From assembly GCA_902790135.1 (NCBI GenBank), contig CADAQM010000026.1, positions 1-64,000 on the forward strand: a stretch of DNA of 64,000 bases, written 5' to 3'. A program made the position numbers and the translations under genes. The notes beneath the pieces were generated by a model, which did no database searches, was not told the origin of the DNA, and saw only the letters and a program-made list of their open reading frames with translations. The stretch comes from an uncultured Coriobacteriaceae bacterium. Lineage in GTDB: Bacteria; Actinomycetota; Coriobacteriia; Coriobacteriales; Atopobiaceae. Below, piece after piece: positions 35,808-44,321 of this stretch. Position 1 is the first letter of the stretch, and each line of letters starts with the position of its first letter.

Positions 35808-37502
35808 ATGAACCGCAGGAACACTAAGTCGATAATCGCGGTTATCGCGGGCATCGTGGTGGTGAGCATCGTGGTTTTCGGTGCCTTCATCGTCGCTCGT
35901 AACGTCATGGTCCCCAAGAACGTGCGCACGGTGGAGGACGCCACCACCAGCCTCACGCGCATGGTCGACCAGATCGACCCGATGACCGCGACGCCTGTCA
36001 AGTCTTCGGTGGAGTACACCGATGTGGAGGACACCAGCGCAGACGAGCTGCCCGACCTCGAGAACAACAAGGTGACGGCCGAGGCCACCACCGACCTCTA
36101 CGCAGAGATCTGGTGCTCGCCCGAGAAGGCTGGTCAGGGCAGCGACGGCTGGATGCGCGAGCTTGCGGAGGGCTTCAACAAGGCCGGCTACCAGGTAGGC
36201 GGCCAGCAGGTCTCCGTGCGGATTCGCAACGTCTCGAGCGGTCTGGGCAACGACTACATCACCACGGGCAAGGCCACGCCCGACGGCTACACGCCCTCGA
36301 GCCGCCTCTGGATCGACATGCTTGCGGCCAAGAACATCAACTGCGACTACGTGCGCGAGCGCACCGTGGGTAACGTCGCGGGCTTCCTCGTCGACCAGGA
36401 GCACTACGACGCGCTCGTGGAGGAGTACGGCCAGGCTGATCTCAAGGCCGTCACGGAGGCCGTGGGCAAGGGCGACATCACCATGGGTTACACCAACCCC
36501 TTTACCAGCAGCACGGGCCTCAACTTCCTGGTGTCCACGCTTCTGCGCTACGACCGCAAGGACCCGCTGTCCGACACCGCCATCGACGGCTTCAGCCAGT
36601 TCCAGAAGAACGTGCCCTTCGTCGCCATGACGACCGTTCAGATGCGCGACGCGGCCGAGCGTGGCTCGCTCGACGGCTTCGTCCTCGAGTACCAGCTCTA
36701 TGCCAACGAGCCCTCGCTCTCCAAGTCGTACAAGTTCGTTCCCTTCGGGTACCGTCACGACAACCCCCTGGTGGTCCTGCCGGGCGTGAGCGATGACAAG
36801 CGCCAGATTCTGGAGCTCTTCGCCACCTACTGCGACGAGAACGGTGCTGACCTGGCCAACAAGTACGGCTTCAACGGCCTCGACGACTACAAGAGCGAGA
36901 ACCCCGAGATCGACGGCAAGACGCTGCTGCAGGCACAGAAGGTCTACAAGGACAACAAGGACAATGGCAAGCCGGTGGTGGCGGTTTTCGTGGCGGACGT
37001 CTCGGGCTCCATGGACGGCTCGCCGATGCGCGCGCTGCAGGAGTCGCTCATCAACAGCATGCGCTACATCAAGAGCGACAACTACGTGGGCATGGTCTCC
37101 TACTCCGACTTCGTGACCATCGAGCTGCCCATCGCCGAGTTCGACCTCAACCAGCAGGCCTACTTCAAGGGCGCGGTCGAGGGCCTGCGTGCGGGCGGCG
37201 GCACGGCCACCTTCGACGGCATCGCCGTGGCGACGCAGATGGTGCAGGAGGCCCTCGTTGAGCATCCCGACGCCAAGCCGCTGATCTTCGTGCTCTCCGA
37301 CGGCGAGACCAACACGGGTCACGACCTCTCTGACGTCGAGGGCATTCTCAAGGCGCTGCGTATCCCGGTGTACACCATTGGGTATAACGCCAATATCGAC
37401 GCACTGAAGAAGATCAGCTCCATCAACGAGGCGGCAAGCATCGACGCGTCCACGGACGACGTCGTCTACCAGCTCAAGAACCTGTTCAACGCCAACATGT
37501 AA
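35808..37502 (+). CDS. Membrane-anchored binding-protein/VWA fusion
   Basis: A 564-residue protein. One N-terminal membrane helix (IIAVIAGIVVVSIVVFGAFI) anchors an outside part with two domains: a periplasmic-binding-protein-like region (about 85-370: TTDLYAEIWCSPEKAG, ITMGYTNPFTSSTGLNF) and a C-terminal von Willebrand A domain (about 385-560). The VWA metal-ion (MIDAS) residues are visible: DVSGSMDGS, GGTATFDG and LSDGETNTGHD. The ATG at 35808 has GGAGG five bases upstream. A binding-protein/VWA combination next to telA is seen in Gram-positive stress-type operons; the ligand is unknown. Confidence 0.82.
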   Translation: MNRRNTKSIIAVIAGIVVVSIVVFGAFIVARNVMVPKNVRTVEDATTSLTRMVDQIDPMTATPVKSSVEYTDVEDTSADELPDLENNKVTAEATTDLYAEIWCSPEKAGQGSDGWMRELAEGFNKAGYQVGGQQVSVRIRNVSSGLGNDYITTGKATPDGYTPSSRLWIDMLAAKNINCDYVRERTVGNVAGFLVDQEHYDALVEEYGQADLKAVTEAVGKGDITMGYTNPFTSSTGLNFLVSTLLRYDRKDPLSDTAIDGFSQFQKNVPFVAMTTVQMRDAAERGSLDGFVLEYQLYANEPSLSKSYKFVPFGYRHDNPLVVLPGVSDDKRQILELFATYCDENGADLANKYGFNGLDDYKSENPEIDGKTLLQAQKVYKDNKDNGKPVVAVFVADVSGSMDGSPMRALQESLINSMRYIKSDNYVGMVSYSDFVTIELPIAEFDLNQQAYFKGAVEGLRAGGGTATFDGIAVATQMVQEALVEHPDAKPLIFVLSDGETNTGHDLSDVEGILKALRIPVYTIGYNANIDALKKISSINEAASIDASTDDVVYQLKNLFNANM

Positions 37503-37545
37503 GAGGGCGGCCCTGGCCGCGATTGACCAAGAAGGAGTGTGTCAC

Positions 37546-38691
37546 ATGGGCTTCGACCTTGAGATTCCCGATCCCGAGGAGGTCAAGGACCTCGTCAAGC
37601 AGGAGACGGCGGTAACGCCTGCCTACGCGAGCGCGGTTGACTCCGCAGCCAACGAGAAGGGCGAGCAGATCGTCAACGTCAACCTCGACTCGGTCCAGAG
37701 CCGTCGCGAGATCACCAGCGCCGTCAACGAGCTCGGCACCGACATCATGGAGCGTTCCGCATCCAAGAACGCGATTCTCGCCAAGCGCATGGGCGAGCTT
37801 TCCCGCGGTGGCAGCGAGAGTGGCGAGGTTGCTAGGAGCCTTGAGGACCTGGCAATCAAGATGCGCGACCTCGACCCGTCGGGGATCGACTTTGCCAAGA
37901 CCGGTCCTCTGGGAGGGCTGTTCAATCCCGTGCGCCGCTACTTCGAGCGCTACAAGAGCGCCGACGGCGAGATTGCTGACATCGTCAAGTCGCTCGACCG
38001 TGGACGCACCACGCTCAAGCAGGACAACGTGACTCTCGAGCTGGAGGAGGGCGCCATGCGCGACCTCACCAAGCAGCTCAACCAGAAGCTCGAGATGGCC
38101 ATCGACCTCGACGCGTACCTCACCTCCAAGGTCGAGGAGATTCGCGCGGCAGGTAACGACGACGAGCGCGTGACCTTCCTCGAGGAGGAGGTCATCTTCC
38201 CGCTGCGCCAGAAGATCATGGACTTCCAGCAGCTGCTGGTCGTTAACCAGCAGGGCATCGTGGCCATGGACGTGGTGCGCCGCAACAACCTCGAGCTCGT
38301 GCGCGCGGTTGACCGCGCCGAGCATGTGACGGTGGCCTCGTTGCGTACGGCTGTCACCGTGGCTGGCGCCCTCTATAACCAGAAGATCGTCCTAGACAAG
38401 GTGCAGGCCCTGAACGCCACCACCAACGACATGATTACCGCCACGTCGCGCATGCTCAAGGAGCAGGGCGTTGCCGTGCAGCGCCAGGCGACCGAGGCTT
38501 CCGTCTCTCCCGAGACGCTCAAGGCCGCCTTCAACGACGCGCTGTCCGCACTCAACGACATCTCGGTGTACAAGCAGCGTGCGTTGCCGCAGATGCAGCA
38601 GACCATCGCCGACTTCCGTCAGATTGCGGAGGAGGGTGAGCGCAGGCTGCAGCAGATGGAGGGCTCTGGAAGCTTCCTGCTGGAGAGCTAG
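37546..38691 (+). CDS. telA: TelA-family (toxic anion resistance) protein
   Basis: A 381-residue TelA/KlaA-family protein, mainly long alpha helices without membrane segments. The family core starts near residue 45 (VQSRREITSAVNELGTDIME) and runs through LGGLFNPVRRYFERYKSADG and VTLELEEGAMRDLTKQLNQK to the C terminus. AAGGAG precedes the ATG at 37546. TelA was named from tellurite resistance but its biochemical role is unclear; clusters with VWA and membrane proteins suggest envelope stress handling (established association, inferred here). The transcript ends at the hairpin at 38709-38736. Confidence 0.88.
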   Translation: MGFDLEIPDPEEVKDLVKQETAVTPAYASAVDSAANEKGEQIVNVNLDSVQSRREITSAVNELGTDIMERSASKNAILAKRMGELSRGGSESGEVARSLEDLAIKMRDLDPSGIDFAKTGPLGGLFNPVRRYFERYKSADGEIADIVKSLDRGRTTLKQDNVTLELEEGAMRDLTKQLNQKLEMAIDLDAYLTSKVEEIRAAGNDDERVTFLEEEVIFPLRQKIMDFQQLLVVNQQGIVAMDVVRRNNLELVRAVDRAEHVTVASLRTAVTVAGALYNQKIVLDKVQALNATTNDMITATSRMLKEQGVAVQRQATEASVSPETLKAAFNDALSALNDISVYKQRALPQMQQTIADFRQIAEEGERRLQQMEGSGSFLLES

Positions 38692-38708
38692 ACTCAACGA
38701 TGCCTGAA

Positions 38709-38736
38709 GCTGGGGCGATCAAATGGTCGCCCCAGC
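38709..38736 (+). terminator. Hairpin terminator after telA
   Basis: GCTGGGGCGA and TCGCCCCAGC pair perfectly over an 8-base loop, 17 bases after the telA stop. There is no U-tract. Confidence 0.6.
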
Positions 38737-38773
38737 AAAATTCTGTGGATGCCAAAAAAGTAAGAGATAGGCA

Positions 38774-38801
38774 TTGACGCGTCGCCAGAGTCTGGTATAT
38801 T
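38774..38801 (+). promoter_or_regulatory. tRNA-Phe promoter
   Basis: TTGACG at 38774-38779 and TATATT at 38796-38801, with a 16-bp gap, 27 bases before the mature tRNA. Confidence 0.65.
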
Positions 38802-38828
38802 AAACAGGCTTGCAAGCGACAAGCACTC

Positions 38829-38904
38829 GGCTGGGTAGCTCAGTTGGTAGAGCAGGGGACTGAAAATCCCTGTGTCGGGGGTTCGACTCCCTCCCCAGCC
38901 ACCA
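38829..38904 (+). tRNA. tRNA-Phe (anticodon GAA)
   Basis: A complete 76-base tRNA: acceptor GGCTGGG pairs with CCCAGCC, D-arm GCTCAGTTGGTAGAGC, anticodon arm GGGGACTGAAAATCCCT with GAA, T-arm around GGGTTCGACTCCC, and an encoded CCA end. It is the only RNA gene in the window. Its last 21 bases are copied at 39055-39075. Confidence 0.97.
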
Positions 38905-38950
38905 TTTGATTACGAGGCGCCCCAGCAGGGGCGCTTTTGTTTTAGGCGGA
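38884..38950 (+). repeat. 67-bp direct repeat, copy 1 (tRNA 3' end plus terminator)
   Basis: Begins inside the T-arm of tRNA-Phe and ends after its terminator; identical over 67 bases to 39055-39121. Copying of a tRNA 3' end is the classic footprint of site-specific integration. Confidence 0.85.
38917..38945 (+). terminator. tRNA-Phe terminator
   Basis: GCGCCCC pairs with GGGGCGC over AGCA, followed by TTTTGTTTT. A second identical copy lies at 39088-39116. Confidence 0.85.
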
Positions 38951-39054
38951 GCCTGCGGGGAGTCGAACCCGCGAGGGCGAAAGTGCCCAGCGGGCACTTT
39001 CGGGGTGAGCGCCTTGGCGCGAACCCTATGAGTCTTGCCCGAAGGGCGAGACGG
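38951..39054. other. 104-bp hairpin-rich spacer between the two tRNA-end repeats
   Basis: No gene. It carries an inverted T-arm-like motif (GGGAGTCGAACCC, the reverse complement of the tRNA's GGGTTCGACTCCC), a perfect hairpin CGAAAGTGCCC/GGGCACTTTCG, a GCGCC/GGCGC stem, and GTCTTGCCC/GGGCGAGAC. It looks like a compact palindromic element or the residue of a larger one. Confidence 0.5.
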
Positions 39055-39121
39055 CGACTCCCTCCCCAGCCACCATTTGATTACGAGGCGCCCCAGCAGG
39101 GGCGCTTTTGTTTTAGGCGGA
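39055..39121 (+). repeat. 67-bp direct repeat, copy 2
   Basis: Exact copy of 38884-38950, offset by 171 bp, including the last 21 tRNA bases and the terminator but no upstream tRNA body. It may be an attR-like end. Confidence 0.85.
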
Positions 39122-39145
39122 ACCTGCTCGCTCCTCGCCTAATGC

Positions 39146-39181
39146 AAAAAGCCCGTCCGCGCAGAGGCGCGCAGACGGGCT
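39146..39181 (-). terminator. Terminator of the esterase gene
   Basis: On the reverse strand AGCCCGTC pairs with GACGGGCT around a partly paired GCGC loop, followed by TTTTT. Confidence 0.8.
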
Positions 39182-39211
39182 CGAAAGGCTCTATGAGCAG
39201 GGGTGCTGGTG

Positions 39212-40237
39212 CTAGTCCATGCAGATTGCCTCGACCATGCGGTCGATGGCCCACTTGGCCTCTGGGATGTTCATCAGCGGGTATACGTGGTTGAGGCCGC
39301 GGCCAATGTGGAGCTCCGCGTGCACGCCCGTGGCATTGACGCGATCGTAGAAGAGCTTGGCATCGGGGAAGAACACCTCGCGCGTACCGACGAAGACCAT
39401 CACGTTGCGAAGCGTCCTTACCTCGCCGTTGACGGGGCTCACGCGATAGTCGTTGGGGTCGAGGTCCTTGGCCCAGGTGAGGCCCAACTTCTGCAGACCC
39501 TGAACGCCAAGCTGAGGATCGGTGCGCTCATAGGCAAGGATGTCGGGGTTGCGCAGCGTCGCGTCGACCCACGGCGAGATGAGGATGAGGTGAGCCGGCT
39601 GCTCGAGCTCAAGGGTGGGAAGGTACTCGGCAAAGCTCGCGGCAATGCCACCTCCGCAGGAATCGCCCATGATGGTGACGTTGCCCGCCCCGTACTTCTC
39701 GATCGTGCGGCGGTAGACGGTGGCGATGAAGTCCAGCGCCTCGACAGCCCCGTGAATCGGCGCGAGCGGGTAGAGCGGCACGATGACCTCGGCACGCGTA
39801 CGCTCGGCGATGGTCTCGAGGAACTTCCAATGCTCGGCGGTGGGCTGATAGAGGTAGCACCCGCCATGCAGGAAGATGACCGCGCGGTCGTTGATGGGAC
39901 GCCGGTTGAGATAGAACACCTGATGCCTGCCGATCATCTCCTCGGCGGTCGACACGCTGAGCGTGACGGAGGAGGGTATGGTGTAGCGGCGGTCGTTGGT
40001 CTCGGCGCTCTCCAGCACGGTGTTGTCGAGAAGGACCATGTCCTTGAGCAGCTTCTTGGTACCACCGGTGGCGCGCAGGTAGAGCTCGTTTGCCGTGCTT
40101 AGGTTGGAGCGATGGTAAACGGCGTGGGAGATCAGGGTGTATCCGGCGGTCATGATGGCCGGGATGCCCAGGATGGCTCCGACGGCCTTTGCCGCGCGCG
40201 GCGCCTTGCGGATGGCCTGCCAGCTGATAGGAATCAT
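39212..40237 (-). CDS. Alpha/beta hydrolase (HSL-type esterase)
   Basis: A 341-residue carboxylesterase-like protein of the hormone-sensitive-lipase branch: oxyanion-hole motif FLHGGCYLYQP (about residue 110), nucleophile GDSCGGG (about 185), an Asp in the EVFFPDAKLFYD region and His in GRGLNHVY. A hydrophobic N-terminal segment (AVGAILGIPAIMTAGYTLISH) suggests membrane anchoring. The ATG at 40237 has GAGAGGGG upstream; in-frame starts at 40258 and 40384 give unlikely extensions. It would hydrolyse short acyl esters; the natural substrate is unknown. Confidence 0.85.
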   Translation of the reverse strand: MIPISWQAIRKAPRAAKAVGAILGIPAIMTAGYTLISHAVYHRSNLSTANELYLRATGGTKKLLKDMVLLDNTVLESAETNDRRYTIPSSVTLSVSTAEEMIGRHQVFYLNRRPINDRAVIFLHGGCYLYQPTAEHWKFLETIAERTRAEVIVPLYPLAPIHGAVEALDFIATVYRRTIEKYGAGNVTIMGDSCGGGIAASFAEYLPTLELEQPAHLILISPWVDATLRNPDILAYERTDPQLGVQGLQKLGLTWAKDLDPNDYRVSPVNGEVRTLRNVMVFVGTREVFFPDAKLFYDRVNATGVHAELHIGRGLNHVYPLMNIPEAKWAIDRMVEAICMD

Positions 40238-40667
40238 GACTACCCCTCTCGTACGCATGACGATGCGATGGTGTATGTCATAGGGTACCAGTGTGGGATG
40301 GCTCTCGCGGTGAGATTGCGGTGAAGGTAGGAGGCCACAGGTTCTTCGCTGTGCATAAGTAAGCACGTCGATTGCATAACCCAATCTTTGGCTACCATTC
40401 GATTATGCATCCAGAGACGGTGGTTTGAGGGTTCGATTCGTTTGGCCATAACCGCACTCCCTAAACCACCTGCGCAAATCCAACTGTACCTGTACAAGGA
40501 TATGCAAATTGCATGCCAGCAAGAATGCATATTCGTGGCTGCAAACCTAAGAATTGAAGCAAGAATATTGGAAATTATAACGAATTAATACTTAAAGGTA
40601 CCAATCGATGCTACTATATGCTCAGCAATCAACCGGCGCGGATGCGCCCGTATGCAGGGAGGCATAC
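40238..40667. other. 430-bp gap, AT-rich in its second half
   Basis: No convincing gene. From about 40480 the DNA becomes markedly AT-rich against its surroundings, with palindromic ATGCAAATTGCAT (40503-40515). A promoter for the downstream gene fits at 40554-40581 (TTGAAG, 16 bp, TATAAC). A GGGTTCGATTC string at about 40430 recalls a tRNA T-loop but no tRNA folds around it. Confidence 0.5.
40554..40581 (+). promoter_or_regulatory. Promoter of the B3/B4 protein gene
   Basis: TTGAAG at 40554-40559 and TATAAC at 40576-40581, spaced 16 bp, within the AT-rich stretch. Confidence 0.5.
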
Positions 40668-41387
40668 ATGAAGTTTGTCTGCGAGGACTCGTTCTGGAAG
40701 CTGTTCCCCGAGGCATCGATCGGTGTCGTCGTGGCTGACGGCATCCTTCCGACCGACCAGGTGAGCGAGGAGAACGCCGCCAAGGCGGCCAAGCTGCTTG
40801 ATCGCGCCAACGTGCTCGCCCAGAAGTGGGTGCCCGACAACACCATCTCCAAGAACGAGGTTCCGGCCGTCTGGCGCGAGGCCTACCGCAAGTTCAAGAC
40901 CAAGAAGGGCGTGCGCAGCTCGGTCGAGAACCTGCTCAAGCGCGTGCTCAAGGACAATCCCGTGGGCCACATCAATCCCTCGGTCGACATCTCCAACGCC
41001 ATCTCACTCAAGTACGCCATTCCCATGGGTGCCGAGAACGTCGATGCCTTCGAGGGGACCTTCCGTCTGAAGGTGACCGACGGCGGCGACTACTTCCTGC
41101 CCATCGGCTCTGACGAGAACGACCCGACGCTGCCGGGTGAGCTGTGCTACGTGGACGACGCCGGCGCCGTCTGCCGCTGCTGGAACTGGCGCGACGGCCA
41201 GCGCACCGAGGTCAGCGACAACACCCCGCACTGCGTCTTCATCATGGAGAACATCCAACCGGAGCGTCTGGGCGATCTGCAGGAGGCCGTCGACGAGCTT
41301 GCCGGCCAGCTCGAGGAGATCCTCGGCGCCACCGTCACCCACAAGGAGGTGCTCACGCACGAGCATCCCGAGATGGAGCTCTGCTAG
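40668..41387 (+). CDS. B3/B4 tRNA-binding domain protein (stand-alone)
   Basis: A 239-residue protein consisting of a B3/B4 domain like that in PheT (SVENLLKRVLKDNPVGHINP, SVDISNAISLKYAIPMGAEN, GELCYVDDAGAVCRCWNWRD). Such stand-alone proteins are thought to edit mischarged tRNA or act in amino-acid metabolism; which applies is not known here. The ATG at 40668 has GGGAGG six bases upstream. Single gene with its own promoter. No catalytic synthetase core is present, so it is not a synthetase. Confidence 0.82.
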   Translation: MKFVCEDSFWKLFPEASIGVVVADGILPTDQVSEENAAKAAKLLDRANVLAQKWVPDNTISKNEVPAVWREAYRKFKTKKGVRSSVENLLKRVLKDNPVGHINPSVDISNAISLKYAIPMGAENVDAFEGTFRLKVTDGGDYFLPIGSDENDPTLPGELCYVDDAGAVCRCWNWRDGQRTEVSDNTPHCVFIMENIQPERLGDLQEAVDELAGQLEEILGATVTHKEVLTHEHPEMELC

Positions 41388-41507
41388 GCGCTAAGGATAC
41401 CGACGACCTGCTCTTCTCTACCGACGAGTCATGCTACGACCCTCGCCGATGACCCATGATGGGGTTGTCCGCGGGGGTCGCGGTCGTCTCAGAGGAGAGG
41501 AGACATC

Positions 41508-43472
41508 ATGTTCGAGAAGCTCTTCGAGCCCGTCAAGATCAACGGTATGGTGGTTCCCAACCGCCTGGTGTTCGAGCCCATGGGCAACTACTACGCCGAG
41601 CTCAACGGTGATGCCAGTCAGCGCGACTGCGACTTCTACGCCGCGCGCGGTGCCGGCGGTTGTGGCCTGGTGATCACCGAGGTCTGCTCGGTTGACCGCA
41701 TCGCAGGGCGTGGCGACGCGCGCAACCTCGTCCTCGACAACGACGAGGCCATCCCGAGCTTCCGCAAGATGGCGGAGGCGACGCAGGCGACGGGCGCCAA
41801 GTTTGCGGTCGAGATCTACCATCCGGGCTGCCAGGGCGTGCCGCCCTTGTGCGTCGACGGCGTGACTGTCAGCCCCTCCGGCCAGCCGAGCAAGCTCACC
41901 GGTGCCCCCACCAGGGCTCTCGAGCACGACGAGGTGCTCGACATCATCGAGGAGTTCATCGCTGCAGGCGTGCGCGTGTGGAAGAGTGGCGCCGACACCG
42001 TCGAGCTGCATTGCGCGCATGGCTACCTGCTTTGCCAGTTCCTCTCGCCGTACACCAACCACCGCGACGACGAGTTTGGTGGCAGCCTGGAAAACCGCGC
42101 GGAGATCGTCCGTCGCATCATCGAGGGCATCCGCGAGCGTACCAGCCCCGAGTTCCCCATCATCGTGCGCCTGACCGCCGACGAGTACATGCGCATGGTC
42201 GGCATCGAGGACGGCATCACGCTCGACATGGCCGTCGAGTACTGCAAGCTCTTCGAGCAGTGGGGCGCCGATGCCATCGACGTCTCCGCAGGCAACTACG
42301 AAACCATGAACTGGGCCTGGGAGCCGGTCGGCTTCGACGAGGGCTGGAAGTCCGTCAACGGCAAGACCATTGCCGCCGCGGTGGACATCCCCGTAATAGC
42401 CTGCTCGGTGGTGCGCCATCCCGAGACGGCCATGGACCTGATTGACGGCGGCGTTGCCATGGTGGGCTCCGCGCGCCAGTTCTTTGCCGATCCTGATTGG
42501 GGCAACAAGGTACGCGAGGGTGCCGACAAGCTCATCCGTCCGTGCATCAGTTGCATGCGCTGCATCGAGAGCCTGATGGCGGCCCACGAAGATCCGTTCA
42601 GCCCCATGGTCTGCTCCGTCAATCCCGAGGCGGGCCGTGAGTGCGACCTCGCCCCGCTCGAGAAGGACGGCGACGGCCGCAAGGTCGTGGTGGTCGGTTC
42701 CGGCCCGGCGGGACTCGAGGCGGCTCGCGTGCTCGGGTTGCGTGGCTTTACGGTGGTCGTGCTGGAGAAGGCCGATGAGATCGGCGGTCAGCTCGTCTTT
42801 GCCGCAAGGCCGCCCAAGAAGTGGCGTCTCGACTGGCTCATCCGCTACTACGAGGCTGCGCTGGCCGACTTGCCGGTCGAGCTGCGCTGCGGCGTCGAGG
42901 CGACGGCGGACGCCATCAAGGCGGAGGACCCGGTGGCCGTCATCTGGGCGGCGGGCTCCGTGCCGGTCAAGCCGGGCAGCATCCCCGGCCTCGGCAGCGA
43001 GCTGGTGCTCACTCCGCCCGAGGCGATCATGGCCGAGCCTCCACTCACGGGCGAGAAGGTCGTCGTGGTGGGCTCCGGCATGACGGGCATCGAGGTTGCC
43101 GAGATGCTCTCCGCTGAGCAGGAGTGCCACGTGGACCTCTACGAGATGGTCGACCAGATCGGCCCGGGCATCTTCTTTCAGAACATGATCGACATCATGA
43201 GCCGCCTTGGCCAGACCGACACCACCCTCAACCCTGGCCACAAGCTGCTCAAGGTCGAGGGCAACGTCGCCACGTTCGAGAAGGCAGACGGCGAGCAGGT
43301 CGAGGCGAGCTTCGATCACCTGGTCCTCTCGCTGGGCATGAGGCCGGCAGCAGCTCCTGCATGGGCGTCTGAGCTGGGCGTTCCCGTCATCGTGGCCGGC
43401 GACTCCGAGAAGGTCGGTCGCATCCAGGAAGCTGTGACCGGAGGCTATGACGCGGCGCGCTCCGTTAAGTAA
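41508..43472 (+). CDS. Old Yellow Enzyme-type FMN/Fe-S/FAD oxidoreductase
   Basis: A 654-residue multidomain reductase like 2,4-dienoyl-CoA reductase (FadH type). An N-terminal FMN TIM barrel (about 1-340; LVFEPMGNYYAEL, AHGYLLCQFLSPYTNHRDD) is followed by a 4Fe-4S cluster loop (CISCMRCIE, later MVCSVNP), then FAD and NAD(P)-binding domains with VVVVGSGPAGLEAARVLG and VVVVGSGMTGIEVAEML. It would pass electrons from NAD(P)H to an unsaturated substrate; bile acids, enoates or plant compounds are all possible in this group. GAGGAGAGGAG precedes the ATG. An FMN reductase gene follows. Confidence 0.92.
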   Translation: MFEKLFEPVKINGMVVPNRLVFEPMGNYYAELNGDASQRDCDFYAARGAGGCGLVITEVCSVDRIAGRGDARNLVLDNDEAIPSFRKMAEATQATGAKFAVEIYHPGCQGVPPLCVDGVTVSPSGQPSKLTGAPTRALEHDEVLDIIEEFIAAGVRVWKSGADTVELHCAHGYLLCQFLSPYTNHRDDEFGGSLENRAEIVRRIIEGIRERTSPEFPIIVRLTADEYMRMVGIEDGITLDMAVEYCKLFEQWGADAIDVSAGNYETMNWAWEPVGFDEGWKSVNGKTIAAAVDIPVIACSVVRHPETAMDLIDGGVAMVGSARQFFADPDWGNKVREGADKLIRPCISCMRCIESLMAAHEDPFSPMVCSVNPEAGRECDLAPLEKDGDGRKVVVVGSGPAGLEAARVLGLRGFTVVVLEKADEIGGQLVFAARPPKKWRLDWLIRYYEAALADLPVELRCGVEATADAIKAEDPVAVIWAAGSVPVKPGSIPGLGSELVLTPPEAIMAEPPLTGEKVVVVGSGMTGIEVAEMLSAEQECHVDLYEMVDQIGPGIFFQNMIDIMSRLGQTDTTLNPGHKLLKVEGNVATFEKADGEQVEASFDHLVLSLGMRPAAAPAWASELGVPVIVAGDSEKVGRIQEAVTGGYDAARSVK

Positions 43473-43492
43473 ACTAAAACGGTACAAGTCTT

Positions 43493-43524
43493 TGGTGGCG
43501 CCTTCGGAGACGGGGGCGCCACCA
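43493..43524 (+). terminator. Hairpin between two flavoprotein genes
   Basis: TGGTGGCGCC and GGCGCCACCA pair perfectly over 12 bases. No U-tract; it may attenuate rather than stop transcription into the FMN reductase gene. Confidence 0.5.
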
Positions 43525-43546
43525 CATATGCAGGGGAGGGTCTCGC

Positions 43547-44164
43547 ATGAAGGTTCTGATGATCAACGGAAGCCCGAGGGCAAAGGGCAACACGGCACGC
43601 GCCTTGCAGGAGATGCGCGACGTCTTCGAGCAGGAGGGCATCGAGGTCACGTACGTGCAGGTCGGAAACCAGGCGGTGCGCGGGTGCATGGCCTGCGGCG
43701 GTTGCGCCAAGAAGGGCGCCTGCGTCTTTGATGACGTGGTCAACGAGCTCGCGCCGATCTTTGAGCAGGCAGACGGACTGGTGGTCGGATCGCCGGTCTA
43801 CTATGGCTCCGCAAACTCGACTCTGGTTGCGGTGCTTGACCGTCTGTTCTACTCCAAACAATTTGACGCCACGATGAAGGTTGGTGCCGCTGTTGCCGTG
43901 GCGCGCCGCGGAGGCCTCACGGCGACCTTCGACGAGCTCAACAAGTACTTCACCATCAGTGGCATGCCTGTGGCATCGGGCCAGTATTGGAACGGTGTGC
44001 ACGGTCGCCTGCCGGGCGAAGCCGAGCAAGACGGAGAGGGCCTGCAGCAGATGCGCACGCTCGCCCGCAACATGACCTTCCTGATGCGCTCGATCGAGCT
44101 GGGCAGGGAGCGCTTTGGTCTGCCCGAGCGCGAGGCTGGCGTCTGGACGCATTTCGTGAGGTAG
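43547..44164 (+). CDS. NAD(P)H-dependent FMN reductase / flavodoxin-fold protein
   Basis: A 205-residue flavodoxin-fold reductase. GSPRAKGNTARAL near the start is the FMN phosphate loop; CMACGGCAKKGACVFDD (about residue 46) is the Cys-rich stretch seen in iron-sulfur flavoproteins; GLVVGSPVYYGSANSTL gives the flavin-ring contact. It may recycle FMN for the preceding OYE-type enzyme. GGGGAGG lies before the ATG. Intact and of normal size. Confidence 0.88.
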   Translation: MKVLMINGSPRAKGNTARALQEMRDVFEQEGIEVTYVQVGNQAVRGCMACGGCAKKGACVFDDVVNELAPIFEQADGLVVGSPVYYGSANSTLVAVLDRLFYSKQFDATMKVGAAVAVARRGGLTATFDELNKYFTISGMPVASGQYWNGVHGRLPGEAEQDGEGLQQMRTLARNMTFLMRSIELGRERFGLPEREAGVWTHFVR

Positions 44165-44321
44165 GCGTCTTAAGCGTGATGGCGTGACATATCGTATCGT
44201 GCGGGATGGGGCTGCTGGGGCAGCCTCATCCGTATTGGTGGGCATCTGTTTGAGATAGACTGATGGGCAGTGTGGGTCGCCGACGGGCTGGCGGCTCCTC
44301 TCGAGTGGTGGGCGGTGTCAC

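Noticed and set aside
38884-39121. CRISPR array
   Set aside because: Only two copies of a 67-bp repeat that is part of a tRNA and terminator; no spacers or cas genes.
40425-40475. A second tRNA suggested by GGGTTCGATTC
   Set aside because: No acceptor, D or anticodon arm can be folded around it.
40388-40588. 66-codon forward frame in the 430-bp gap
   Set aside because: Crosses the base-composition change and the promoter of the next gene; no coding character.
41418-43487. 689-codon reverse frame opposite the OYE-type reductase
   Set aside because: Antisense shadow; Arg/His/Asp-rich with no domain.
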